In this document: positions 26,457-34,304 of the stretch, piece after piece
How positions within the stretch are numbered: the first letter of the stretch is position 1
Layout: the number at the start of each line of letters is the position of its first letter
Origin: Xanthobacter autotrophicus
GTDB lineage: Bacteria > Pseudomonadota > Alphaproteobacteria > Rhizobiales > Xanthobacteraceae
Direction: 5' to 3' (one strand)
DNA: 64,000 nt
NCBI RefSeq assembly: GCF_043194295.1
Contig: NZ_JBAFVK010000003.1
Translations under genes and position numbers: made by a program
The notes under the pieces: model-generated
Databases searched by the model: none
Told to the model about the DNA's origin: nothing
Seen by the model: the letters and a program-made list of their open reading frames with translations, nothing else

Positions 26457-27263
26457 ATGAAGCATATGCCAGCACCTTCGCGCACCGCTGCCGCGCTCAC
26501 GCCCCTGCTTCAGGCAGACAGCGTGACGTTGCAGTATAAAACCCGCGATCATCTCGTCACGGCCACGTCCGACGTGAGCTTCGACATCTATCCCGCCGAC
26601 CGCTTTGTGCTGCTCGGGCCGTCCGGCTGCGGGAAGTCGACCCTGCTGAAAGCCATCGCCGGCTTCATCCGGCCGGTACGCGGGACCATACGGCTCAAGG
26701 GCCAACAGATCACCCGGCCGGGTCCCGACCGGATGATGGTGTTCCAGGAATTCGACCAGCTCATGCCGTGGAAGACGGTGCGCCAGAACGTGGCCTTCCC
26801 GTTGCGCTGCAACGGCGTGGGCACGAGCGAAGCGGACGCGCGCGCCCTCGACGTGCTGGGAAAGGTGAACCTCGCCAAGTTTTCCGATGCCTATCCGCAC
26901 ATGCTGTCGGGCGGCATGAAGCAGCGGGTGGCCATCGCGCGGGCCATGGGCATGCGGCCCGACATCCTGCTCATGGACGAGCCCTATGCCGCCCTCGATG
27001 CCCTGACCCGGCGCAAGATGCAGCAGGAACTGTTGGAACTCTGGGACGACATCCGCTTCACCGTCGTCTTTGTCACCCACTCCATTGAAGAGGCGGTGCT
27101 GATCGGCAACCGCATCCTCGTGCTGTCGCCCCACCCCGGCCAGGTGAAGGCGGAACTCAACGCTCACCATTTCGACGCGTCCCACCAGGGCGGCGCCGAA
27201 TTCCAGACCCTGTGCGGACGCATCCACCACATGCTGTTCGACGACGGCCAGCCGGCCCACTGA
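26457..27263 (+). CDS. ABC transporter ATPase (taurine/nitrate/sulfonate type)
   Basis: The 268 residues carry the full nucleotide-binding set: Walker A GPSGCGKST, Q-loop VFQEFDQLMPWKTV, signature LSGGMKQRVAIARAM, Walker B DILLMDEPYAALDALTRR and switch His in FVTHSIEEA. It is of the SsuB/TauB/NrtD type that pairs with NMT1-like binding proteins. It lies 55 bases after the hydratase gene and 30 before the permease, so the importer is in the same operon as the catabolic enzymes. Confidence 0.93.
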   Translation: MKHMPAPSRTAAALTPLLQADSVTLQYKTRDHLVTATSDVSFDIYPADRFVLLGPSGCGKSTLLKAIAGFIRPVRGTIRLKGQQITRPGPDRMMVFQEFDQLMPWKTVRQNVAFPLRCNGVGTSEADARALDVLGKVNLAKFSDAYPHMLSGGMKQRVAIARAMGMRPDILLMDEPYAALDALTRRKMQQELLELWDDIRFTVVFVTHSIEEAVLIGNRILVLSPHPGQVKAELNAHHFDASHQGGAEFQTLCGRIHHMLFDDGQPAH

Positions 27264-27293
27264 AGCGCGCCGACAAAGGGAAGTGAGATCGCC

Positions 27294-28208
27294 ATGTCCC
27301 AAAGCGCCGTACCCCAAAGCGCCGTATCCCAAAGCGCCGTCAAGCTGCAGCCGGTGGTCCGGCCCGAATATGTCAACGCCACTCTTCCGCCCGTCGTGAC
27401 CGGCCAGGTGGAGGCGCCGCTGCCGCTGGTGCAGCGGCTGTTCGCCCACACCCTCGTCCGCCGCCTTCTCATCCTCGCGGTGCTGGCCGTGGTGTGGGAG
27501 ATCTATGCCCGGTGGCTGGACAATCCGCTGATGTTCCCCTCGTTCTCGGAAACGCTGGGGGCGCTCTGGGACAATACGGTCAACGGCGTCATCCCCCAGA
27601 GGCTGGGGGTGAGCCTGCGTGTCCTCGTCATGGGATATGCCATCGGTATCGGCATCGCCGCGATCTTCACCACCCTCGCGGTGTCGACGCGGTTCGGCAC
27701 CGATCTGTTGTCCACCCTGACCGCCATGTTCAACCCCATGCCGGCCATCGCGCTGTTGCCGCTGGCCCTGCTCTGGTTCGGCCTCGGGGTGCCGAGCCTC
27801 GTGTTCGTGATCGTTCACTCGGTGCTGTGGGCGGTGGCGCTGAATGCCCATTCCGGCTTCCTCGCAGTCTCCGATACGCAGCGCATGGCGGGACAGACAT
27901 TCGGCCTTTCGGGGCTGCGCTTCGTGGCGCTCATCCTCATTCCCGCCGCCTTCCCCGCCATCCTGTCGGGCCTCAAGATCGGCTGGGCCTTCGCCTGGCG
28001 CACGCTGATCGCCGCAGAACTCGTGTTCGGCGTCTCGGCGGGCCAGGGAGGCCTGGGCTGGTTCATCTTCGAGAACCGCAACCTGCTGGAAACCGCAGGG
28101 GTGTTCGCGGGCCTCATGACCGTGATGCTCGTGGGCCTGTTCGTGGAAGGCGTCATCTTCCAGACCATCGAACGCTACACGGTCCGGCGCTGGGGTATGC
28201 AGCGCTGA
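27294..28208 (+). CDS. ABC transporter permease (TauC/SsuC type)
   Basis: The 304 residues have about six membrane helices. Family features are RLLILAVLAVVWEIYARWLDN, LGVSLRVLVMGYAIGIGIAA, and the EAA-like cytoplasmic loop GQTFGLSGLRFVALILIPAA then FPAILSGLKIGWAFAWRTLIAAELVFG. The N-terminal tail (residues 2-16) is made of three tandem QSAV units encoded by a 15-base DNA repeat. It works with the ATPase upstream and probably with the binding protein at 20033. Confidence 0.92.
   Translation: MSQSAVPQSAVSQSAVKLQPVVRPEYVNATLPPVVTGQVEAPLPLVQRLFAHTLVRRLLILAVLAVVWEIYARWLDNPLMFPSFSETLGALWDNTVNGVIPQRLGVSLRVLVMGYAIGIGIAAIFTTLAVSTRFGTDLLSTLTAMFNPMPAIALLPLALLWFGLGVPSLVFVIVHSVLWAVALNAHSGFLAVSDTQRMAGQTFGLSGLRFVALILIPAAFPAILSGLKIGWAFAWRTLIAAELVFGVSAGQGGLGWFIFENRNLLETAGVFAGLMTVMLVGLFVEGVIFQTIERYTVRRWGMQR
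27297..27341. repeat. Three 15-bp tandem repeats inside the permease gene
   Basis: Units at 27297-27311, 27312-27326 and 27327-27341 read (T/C)CCCAAAGCGCCGT(A/C). They encode SQSAV, PQSAV and SQSAV-like pentapeptides, so copy-number change would be in frame. Confidence 0.8.
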
Positions 28209-28608
28209 GGGCGCGGCCGCACCGGGAGAGCAAGTCAGGAACGCGGTGATCTTCGTGGGCATCGCCGCCCGGGCGCGCAATGGCAATGCCTCCGCGTCCA
28301 ATGCGCAGGTGATCGGCGCGCGCTCTCCGGTATTCGCACGCCGCGCCGTTGAAATCATTGAAGGCAAAAGCCTCAGCTGATCACCGTCGGGAGGACGGAG
28401 CATGGATTTTTCCCATTCGCCCGAGGGGCAGGAGCGGCGCGCGCAGCGCCCCGCCGGACGCTATGGAAGGGCTCGGAAAGGGTTTGGACACGAGACCGGC
28501 TGGGCGCCTTCAAAAACGCGTTGCCCCATCATGCAGGCTGTCGCCTGATCCGAACTGCCGTAACATGGCGGCCGGATCCGCTGACAGTCCGACGGATCGG
28601 CGTCATGG
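28209..28608. other. Gene-free stretch with possible coding remnants
   Basis: From 28236 to 28380 one frame reads like the C-terminus of a lost protein (VIFVGIAARARNGNASASNA, ending EGKSLS and stop). At 28402, after GGAGGACGGAGC, a frame begins MDFSHSPEGQERR, like the N-terminus of an acyl-CoA dehydrogenase, but it degenerates within 20 codons. No intact gene is present in these 400 bases. Confidence 0.4.
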
Positions 28609-29352
28609 ATGGATGAGAAGATGCTGGACATCGAAAGGCTGAGGCTGCCCCCCGCCTACCAGGCCGTCTCCCTGGAGCTGCAACGGCGGATCCTGTCGGG
28701 CGCCCTCAAGCCGGGCGAAGCTTTGCCGAGCGAGACCGAGCTTGCCGAGCGCTTCGGCGTCAATCGATCGACAGTGCGGGAGGGCATCCGGCAGCTGGAG
28801 AGCGAGGGGCTGGTGCGGCGCGAGAGTCGCAAGCGGCTTCTGGTGGCCGTGCCCAGCACCACGGATCTGGCCCAGCGGCACACCCGCAACCTCGTGATGC
28901 ACGAAGTCACCTTCCGCGAACTCTGGGATGTGGCCAATGTGCTGGAGCCGCTGGCGGCCGAGCTTGCCGCCGTCAACCTCAGCGAGGGCGATCTGAAGGC
29001 ACTCGGCGAGAACATCAAGCAGACCGCCGCCGCGATCCAGCGCGGGGAATCCCCCGGCGAGCTCGACCTCGAGTTCCACAACATGATCAGCGCCGGCGCG
29101 GGCAACCGCGCCCTGCTGCTGGCGCGCGAGCCCATCGGGCTGCTGCTCTATCCCGCGTTCGAGCTGATCCGGCCGGACCTGCCCCAGGCTGCCGGCCGCC
29201 TGCTCGAAGCACACAAGAAGATCTATGCGGCGCTGAAGCGGCGTGATGCGGAAGGTGCCCGCACCTGGTCCGCCAAACACATCGCCGACCTGCGCCGCGG
29301 CTGGGAACTGCTGAAGCGCGACTTCGACACCAAGGTGTCGCCACCAGGCTGA
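28609..29352 (+). CDS. FadR/GntR-family transcriptional regulator
   Basis: The 247 residues begin with a GntR winged helix (VSLELQRRILSGALKPGEAL, PSETELAERFGVNRSTVREG, IRQLESEGLVRRE) followed by an FCD effector domain (about 100-235: FRELWDVANVLEPLAAELAA, LEFHNMISAGAGNRALLLAR, RLLEAHKKIYAALKRRDAEG). The start is uncertain: ATG 28609 or ATG 28621. It probably controlled catabolic genes that are now decayed around it. The effector is unknown. Confidence 0.88.
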   Translation: MDEKMLDIERLRLPPAYQAVSLELQRRILSGALKPGEALPSETELAERFGVNRSTVREGIRQLESEGLVRRESRKRLLVAVPSTTDLAQRHTRNLVMHEVTFRELWDVANVLEPLAAELAAVNLSEGDLKALGENIKQTAAAIQRGESPGELDLEFHNMISAGAGNRALLLAREPIGLLLYPAFELIRPDLPQAAGRLLEAHKKIYAALKRRDAEGARTWSAKHIADLRRGWELLKRDFDTKVSPPG

Positions 29353-29582
29353 CTGCTCGACGGAGCGGCGAGCCTACGCCGCCCGTGTCACGGAGGAAGA
29401 CGTGATCCCATTGGACTGCAACACCCCGCCCCGGGCTGCCGGGCACGGAACGGACGACTGCGACCCAATCGCCGCGCCACATGCCGGCCCCAGTGCCCAG
29501 GCCCGGCGCCGCAAGGGTGCGCTGGCAAGGGTGCGCTGGATCGCTGTCGGCATCCCTTTCCCCGACATGAGGATGAACGCCG

Positions 29583-29805
29583 GGACCGGTCCGGTGACGC
29601 CATCGCCGAGACGGTGACAGAGGATCCCGCCAAGGTGAACCCCAATGGCGGCGCCATCGCGCTCGGCCATCCGGTGGGCGCCACCGGTGCCATCCTCGCC
29701 ATCAAGACCATCTACGAACTGCGCCGCAGCGGCGGCCGCTACGGCCTCATCACCATGTGCATCGGCGGTGGGCAGGGCATCGCCATGATCGTGGAACGCC
29801 TGTGA
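29583..29805 (+). pseudogene. Thiolase C-terminal remnant
   Basis: The frame reads DAIAETVTEDPAKVNPNGGA, then IALGHPVGATGAILAIKTIY and GLITMCIGGGQGIAMIVERL, the last 65-70 residues of an acetyl-CoA acyltransferase including the catalytic His region and the second active Cys (CIGGGQG). The first 300 or so residues, including the acylated Cys, are absent. It would have supplied the last beta-oxidation step. Confidence 0.85.
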
Positions 29806-29845
29806 CCACAGGGCTCCAGGCGCCGATCAGAGCGCACTGAAAAAG

Positions 29846-29877
29846 GAGGGGGCATCGCCGGCCGGCGATGCCCCCTC
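29846..29877 (-). terminator. Rho-independent terminator
   Basis: GAGGGGGCATCGCCG (29846-29860) pairs with CGGCGATGCCCCCTC (29863-29877). Read on the minus strand the stem is followed by C and TTTTT, placing it 27 bases after the stop of the leftward gene at 29904. Confidence 0.88.
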
Positions 29878-29903
29878 AGTCCGATGGGCGGTCTCGGGAG
29901 GGA

Positions 29904-30482
29904 TCACCGCTGCCCGTCGTTGACGCTCACATTTTCCTTGAGCAGGCCGCCGAGGCGCGAATGCACACGCCCGCCGGTGCCCATGACCAGGGTGAAGAGG
30001 ATTTCGTCCGGACGCGGCGCATCCTGGATGCCCACCTCGATGCTGTTGAAGTGGCTGCGCACATACGACGCGTGGATGTAGTGCACCGGCACCATCACCC
30101 GGTAGCCGGCGCTCGCCACCGCCTTCACCGCCGGCACCATGGCCTTGGGATTGCCGAGCACCTCGCGCATGGCCCAGCCGCCGGCCTCATGCCATACCGC
30201 GCCTTGCTCCATCTCGCCGTTGATGCCGACGATGGCGGCCTTGCTGTAGACCTCCACATTCTCCTTGCCGAGCAGGTCGGCCAGTTCCGTCGCGAGCTCA
30301 TGGCCGAGCGGACGCAGCGCCGCCATGAACGGCATCAGGTCTTCTTCGTAGCGCCCGGCATAGGGGTTGCGGATCACCGCGCTCGCGGCGGCGAGCTTCA
30401 GCGGCACTTTCACCGCGGGACCACCCTCGTGCCAGGTGGTCTCCACGATGAGGCTGCGCTTGCGGATTTCAATCGACGGCAT
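29904..30482 (-). CDS. Amino acid synthesis (AA_synth, DUF1185) family protein
   Basis: The ATG at 30482 gives 192 residues: MPSIEIRKRSLIVETTWHEG, ASAVIRNPYAGRYEEDLMPF, EVYSKAAIVGINGEMEQGAV, HEAGGWAMREVLGNPKAMVP and VPVHYIHASYVRSHFNSIEV. This matches the AA_synth family, named from genomic associations; its reaction is not established. It is intact, with its own terminator, although gene remnants lie on both sides. Confidence 0.8.
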   Translation of the reverse strand: MPSIEIRKRSLIVETTWHEGGPAVKVPLKLAAASAVIRNPYAGRYEEDLMPFMAALRPLGHELATELADLLGKENVEVYSKAAIVGINGEMEQGAVWHEAGGWAMREVLGNPKAMVPAVKAVASAGYRVMVPVHYIHASYVRSHFNSIEVGIQDAPRPDEILFTLVMGTGGRVHSRLGGLLKENVSVNDGQR

Positions 30483-30547
30483 GGGCTTCCTCCCTCGGGG
30501 TTCCGGCGTCGTGCCGGGACTCCAGAAAATGGTAGATCTCGGTATTG

Positions 30548-30859
30548 TCAGCCTGCGGGCCGGCCGAGCACTGCCGACGCCTCTCGCCAGAGGCCGGCGC
30601 ACAGGGCGACCTCAGGGGCGTCCAGCTGCGTCCCCTCCAGCATGCTCGCCACGATGCAGAGGTGCTTGGCCTGAAGCTTCAGGGCGAAACCACCGGCGAA
30701 GGTTCCCGGGATCATGAACTGGGCGAGCTTGGTTTCGCTGACCACATTGCGGCCCCTCGATGCGCGATCGAACGCCACCAGCGCGATGCCCGGCGCGCGG
30801 GCGAGGTTCTCCGCCATGGGCAGGCCCATCATTCCCAACCCTATGAAGCCGACATGCAT
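30548..30859 (-). pseudogene. 3-hydroxyisobutyrate-dehydrogenase-type gene with internal deletion
   Basis: The 103-residue frame joins a good N-terminus (MHVGFIGLGMMGLPMAENLA, the GxGxxG NAD-binding turn) to a piece from the C-terminal domain (FAGGFALKLQAKHLCIVASM, which carries the family's GGF-x-LKL-x-AKD element). About two thirds of the usual 290-300 residues are missing in the middle. A GGAG element and ATG survive, so a small product could still be made. Confidence 0.8.
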
Positions 30860-30963
30860 GGACTGGAACTCCTTTTCGGCGAAACACGGGCAGCACGATG
30901 CCGCGGCGCCCGGATTGCGCGATCCCGATGACAAAAACGTTGCCCCTCCGCGGAGGGGCCGGC

Positions 30964-31224
30964 TCACCTCAGCCCAAGGGCTCGCGCGATGATGCCGCGC
31001 AGGATCTCCCGGGTGCCGCCGCCCAGGGAGAAGGAGGGAGCGGCGAGCCTGGTGTAGGCGAGCACGTTGAGGAAACTGCTGCCCGCCACCGAGGAGGACA
31101 GCCGGCGCAGCACGATGAGATGGGCGGCCAGTCGGCCCACCGCCTCCGCCGCCCCATCCGAAGGGGTGTTCCCCAGCACCCGCACCAGTTCCTTCACCCG
31201 CGCGATGGAGGACAGGAAGCGCAT
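30964..31224 (-). pseudogene. Acyl-CoA dehydrogenase C-terminal remnant
   Basis: The last 86 codons read LAAHLIVLRRLSSSVAGSSF, TRLAAPSFSLGGGTREILRG and IIARALGLR. The ending closely matches the acyl-CoA dehydrogenase at 22109 (SFTLRGGTREILRGVIARGL). The remaining 300 residues are lost; the break at about 31222 abuts the remnant of an oppositely oriented binding-protein gene. Confidence 0.85.
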
Positions 31225-31226
31225 CG

Positions 31227-31470
31227 GCGCAGGAGACCATCCGCATCGGCGTGCTCACCGACATGTCGGGCTCGCTCTCGGACACCCGGGGCATGGGGTC
31301 CGTCGTGGGTGCAACCATGGCCGCCTGATGCGCGACGTGCGCATGGCCAAGGTGAAGTCGCCGGCCGAATCCAAGGGCCCTGGGACTATTTCACCATCGG
31401 CGAGATCATCCCTGCCGAGCAGGCTTTCCGGCCGGCGGGCCAGAGCGCCTGCCCGCTGCTCAAGAAATAA
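31227..31470 (+). pseudogene. Branched-chain amino acid ABC binding-protein remnant
   Basis: The first part reads AQETIRIGVLTDMSGSLSDT then RGMGSVVGATMAA and a stop, the mature N-terminus of a LivJ-type binding protein. After a frame change it continues MRDVRMAKVKSPAESKGP and, after loss of one base near 31380, DYFTIGEIIPAEQAFRPAGQ and SACPLLKK, the family's C-terminus. The signal peptide and about 300 central residues are deleted. Confidence 0.8.
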
Positions 31471-31510
31471 GGCGCCCCGCAATCCGGAGCGCCTCCGAGG
31501 CTACAAGAAG

Positions 31511-31547
31511 AACTGCCGGACGGTGCGCGGGGCGCCGACCGGCAGTT
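31511..31547. terminator. Hairpin after the binding-protein remnant
   Basis: AACTGCCGG (31511-31519) pairs with CCGGCAGTT (31539-31547), followed by TGCTTTG. The T content is weak, so termination is only suggested. Confidence 0.4.
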
Positions 31548-31621
31548 TGCTTTGACATCATAGTTCCGAAGTCCGAGGCGGCCGCAGCAGGCCCGGCGAA
31601 GCGCGTTCGGCTTGCGCGCAC

Positions 31622-32146
31622 CTATCGCGGATCGTGCGAATGGATTTCCAGCGCCTCGAGGAAGCGCGACACCATGTTGTAGGCGCCGATGGTGGCGGTC
31701 AGCTCCACCAGCTCGCGGTCATCGCAGACATCGCGCACCGCCGCGAACACCTCCGGCGGCACCTGGATCTGGCGGGTCATGGCGTCCACATAGCCGAGCA
31801 CCGCGCGCTCACGCGGCGAGAACAGCGCGCTGTCCTGCCAATCGGCCAATGCGTCCACCTGCGCTTTTGTGGCGCCTTCGCGCAGGGCGATGGGCACGTG
31901 CTGGTCCGCCTCGTAGGGCGCGTTGTTGAGCAGGGCGATGCGGATGATCACCAGCTCGCGCAGGGCGCCTGGGAGCACGCCCTTGTGCCGGATGGCGGTG
32001 AGAAAGGCGAGCCAGCCCTCCGCCACTGGCGGGCTGTGGATCAGCATCTGGTAGAGATGCAGGAGACTGCCGCGCTCGGCGACGATGCGCTCCACCAACG
32101 CACGCGCCTCTGGCGCGGCGGGATCGCCATAGGAAATACGGGCCAT
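31622..32146 (-). CDS. Carboxymuconolactone decarboxylase (CMD) family protein
   Basis: The ATG at 32146 gives 174 residues. The core ELVIIRIALLNNAPYEADQH is the CMD/AhpD helix, but the Cys-X-X-Cys of AhpD peroxidases is absent, so it belongs to the non-redox CMD group. DSALFSPRERAVLGYVDAMT and ELTATIGAYNMVSRFLEALE are also family-typical. The adjacent SDR gene on the same strand suggests a shared catabolic role with unknown substrate. Confidence 0.82.
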   Translation of the reverse strand: MARISYGDPAAPEARALVERIVAERGSLLHLYQMLIHSPPVAEGWLAFLTAIRHKGVLPGALRELVIIRIALLNNAPYEADQHVPIALREGATKAQVDALADWQDSALFSPRERAVLGYVDAMTRQIQVPPEVFAAVRDVCDDRELVELTATIGAYNMVSRFLEALEIHSHDPR

Positions 32147-32240
32147 TCCTCGTCCTTCTCTCGTGTCGCGCCGCATGCGCGCGCAACGTTGGGGGGTGTC
32201 TTGGCCGATAGGCCGGTGCCGGGCGGGACCGGCCGGCGGC

Positions 32241-33062
32241 TCAGCCGGTGGCGCTCGTCAGGCCGCCGTCCACGACAAGCTCCGCTCCGGTCACGTAGCG
32301 GCTTTCGTCGGCGGCCAGGAACAGCGCCGCATGGGCCACGTCCCAGCCGTCGCCCATGCGGCCCATGGGCACCTGGGCGTTGCGGGTGGCGACGAACTCC
32401 TCGTACCGGCCGGCCGCATACTTGTCGGCGAGGCGCGCCACCAGCGGCGTGTGGATCAGCCCCGGGACGACGCAGTTCAGCCGCACCGCCTTGGGGGCGT
32501 AGATGACGGCCGTGGTCCTGGTCATCTGCATCAGCCCGGCCTTCCCGGCGGCATATGCCACCTGCGGCTTGCCCACATAGCGCAGGCCGGCCACGGACGA
32601 GATGTTGACGACCGACCCGCCCCCCTGCTCCACCATGAGCGGCAGGACGGATTTCAGCATGAGGTAAGCACTCTTCAGGTTCACGTCGAGCTGCGCGTCC
32701 CAGACCTCTTCATCCATGGTGGCCGGGTCGCCGGGCTCCGAGCGGCCGACATTGTTCACCAGCACGTCGATGCGGCCGAACCGATCGAGACAGGCCTGCA
32801 CCATCGCGGACGTGTCGGTGGAAGAGGTCACGTCGCCAGCGCGCACCGCCATCTCGCCGCCTTCGCCTTCGACGATGCCCCGGGTCTCGTCCGCCGCGTC
32901 GAGATTGAGGTCCACGCCGAACACCCGGGCGCCCTGCCGCGCGAACAGCACCGAGATCGCCTTGCCATTGCCCCAGCCAGGCCCGATGGAACCGCAACCG
33001 GTGACCAGCACCACCTTGCCATCCAGCCTGAAGGGGGATTTCGTCCCCGGTTCACCGCTCAT
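32241..33062 (-). CDS. SDR-family oxidoreductase
   Basis: The ATG at 33062 gives 273 residues. The Rossmann fold shows a modified nucleotide loop VVLVTGCGSIGPGWGNGKAI (longer than the usual TGxxxGIG), VLVNNVGRSEPGD, the catalytic Ser in NISSVAG and Tyr/Lys in VAYAAGKAG, and a terminal YVTGAELVVDGGLTSATG. It probably oxidises or reduces a hydroxy compound in a catabolic route with the neighbouring CMD protein. The gene lies 94 bases upstream of the CMD gene and 200 downstream of the gntR gene. Confidence 0.9.
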   Translation of the reverse strand: MSGEPGTKSPFRLDGKVVLVTGCGSIGPGWGNGKAISVLFARQGARVFGVDLNLDAADETRGIVEGEGGEMAVRAGDVTSSTDTSAMVQACLDRFGRIDVLVNNVGRSEPGDPATMDEEVWDAQLDVNLKSAYLMLKSVLPLMVEQGGGSVVNISSVAGLRYVGKPQVAYAAGKAGLMQMTRTTAVIYAPKAVRLNCVVPGLIHTPLVARLADKYAAGRYEEFVATRNAQVPMGRMGDGWDVAHAALFLAADESRYVTGAELVVDGGLTSATG

Positions 33063-33262
33063 TACGCGTGCCTTCCCTGCCCTGCCGGACCGGTCGTTCC
33101 GCAGCCTTCTGCGGGCTCTTTTCCTGTGTGTTCCCGGCACACCACACGGTATCGAGGAACGCGCCTTCAGCCGCCCCGGACAGGGCGGGCGAGGGCCCTA
33201 CCGTCACGCGATCCACCATTGGCGTGGGGAACATGGCACAGCATAGCGGCGTCCGCCCCCGG

Positions 33263-33967
33263 TCACGTGGAGCCGCTGGGCAGGATCGAGGCATAGGCGC
33301 GCAGATAGATGTCCTTCGACGCGGGCAGGCGAACACGGCACAGGCGCACCAGGGCCTCACGGTCGCCGGTCCTCAGGCAATCGATGATCTCGTGATGCTG
33401 GCGCCGAACCCGCTCGACCTCCACCGGACTGGCCAGCGCAAGGAAGCGGATGCCATTGGCCCGATCCGACGCGGCATCGATGGCATTGATGAGGAAGGCA
33501 TTGCCGCAACAGGCGAAAAGCTTGTGATGAAAGGCATGATTCGAGCGGTAGATGGCGGCGAAATCGAGCGCGGCCACCGCGGCGTCGTGGGTGACCTGGA
33601 TGGCCTCGATTTCCTCCAGATACGCCTGCGGCAACGGCAGCGGAATAAGCCGGGCGGCCTCCGTCTCCAGGAGTTCGCGCAGCGCGTAGAGCTGGTTGAT
33701 TTCCGCGATGGAGTAGCTGCGCACCTGGGCGCCCCGGTTGGGGATCCGCTCCACCAGGCCCATGCGGTCCAGTTCCATCAACGCAAGCCGGATGGTGTGG
33801 CGGGTGGCTCCGAAGCGGTCGAGCAACTCCTCCTCGATGAGGCGCTCCCGCGGATGCAACCGGCCAAGAACGATATCTTCCTCGAGGGCCCGCACGATGG
33901 CTTCGAGGGACGCCGCCTCCCGGGCCTGCCCTCCCTTTTTGTCCGTCTTTTTAATGGCTGCAGGCAT
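33263..33967 (-). CDS. GntR/FCD-family transcriptional regulator
   Basis: I choose ATG 33967 (MPAAIKKTDKKGGQ), preceded by GGCGGAG, over an open extension to 34027; this gives 234 residues. The winged helix reads ASLEAIVRALEEDIVLGRLH then RLIEEELLDRFGATRHTIRL and ALMELDRMGLVERIPNRGAQ. The FCD domain holds the metal-binding pattern of Asp and His residues (TEAARLIPLPL, SNHAFHHKLFACCGNAF, RRQHHEIIDCL). It probably governs the SDR-CMD unit downstream. Confidence 0.9.
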   Translation of the reverse strand: MPAAIKKTDKKGGQAREAASLEAIVRALEEDIVLGRLHPRERLIEEELLDRFGATRHTIRLALMELDRMGLVERIPNRGAQVRSYSIAEINQLYALRELLETEAARLIPLPLPQAYLEEIEAIQVTHDAAVAALDFAAIYRSNHAFHHKLFACCGNAFLINAIDAASDRANGIRFLALASPVEVERVRRQHHEIIDCLRTGDREALVRLCRVRLPASKDIYLRAYASILPSGST

Positions 33968-34051
33968 GTCGCACTCCGCCTTGGTGTCGAGCACCACGCC
34001 ATCCGTGTCTCTCATACCGTTGCGCACTGTGGCAATATTCGCGGGACAAAT

Positions 34052-34073
34052 TTATCGATAATTTTATTGATAA
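34052..34073. promoter_or_regulatory. Paired palindromic candidate operator of the GntR gene
   Basis: Two 10-base near-identical palindromes, TTATCGATAA (34052-34061) and TTATTGATAA (34064-34073), are spaced 12 bases centre to centre in an AT-rich stretch 85 bases upstream of the gntR start. The arrangement suits a dimeric repressor; autoregulation is inferred. Confidence 0.5.
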
Positions 34074-34304
34074 TATCGGGTGGTGCGCCGCAGATCCGGC
34101 TGCCCCTGCCGCCATGGCACTGGGCAGGGCTTGCGGATTTCCACAGTTGCGGTGCGTCAATGCCATGTCTTGGCACTCGGGTAGGTTTGCCCCGCGGGAC
34201 GACCAGAACGGCAGCAAGAAGGACGCTGGAAGATGCGGAGGCGCAGTCTTCCAGATGCGTTCGCGCGCGCTCCAAAGGCTGCCAGTTAGACAGGAGGTCG
34301 TTCG

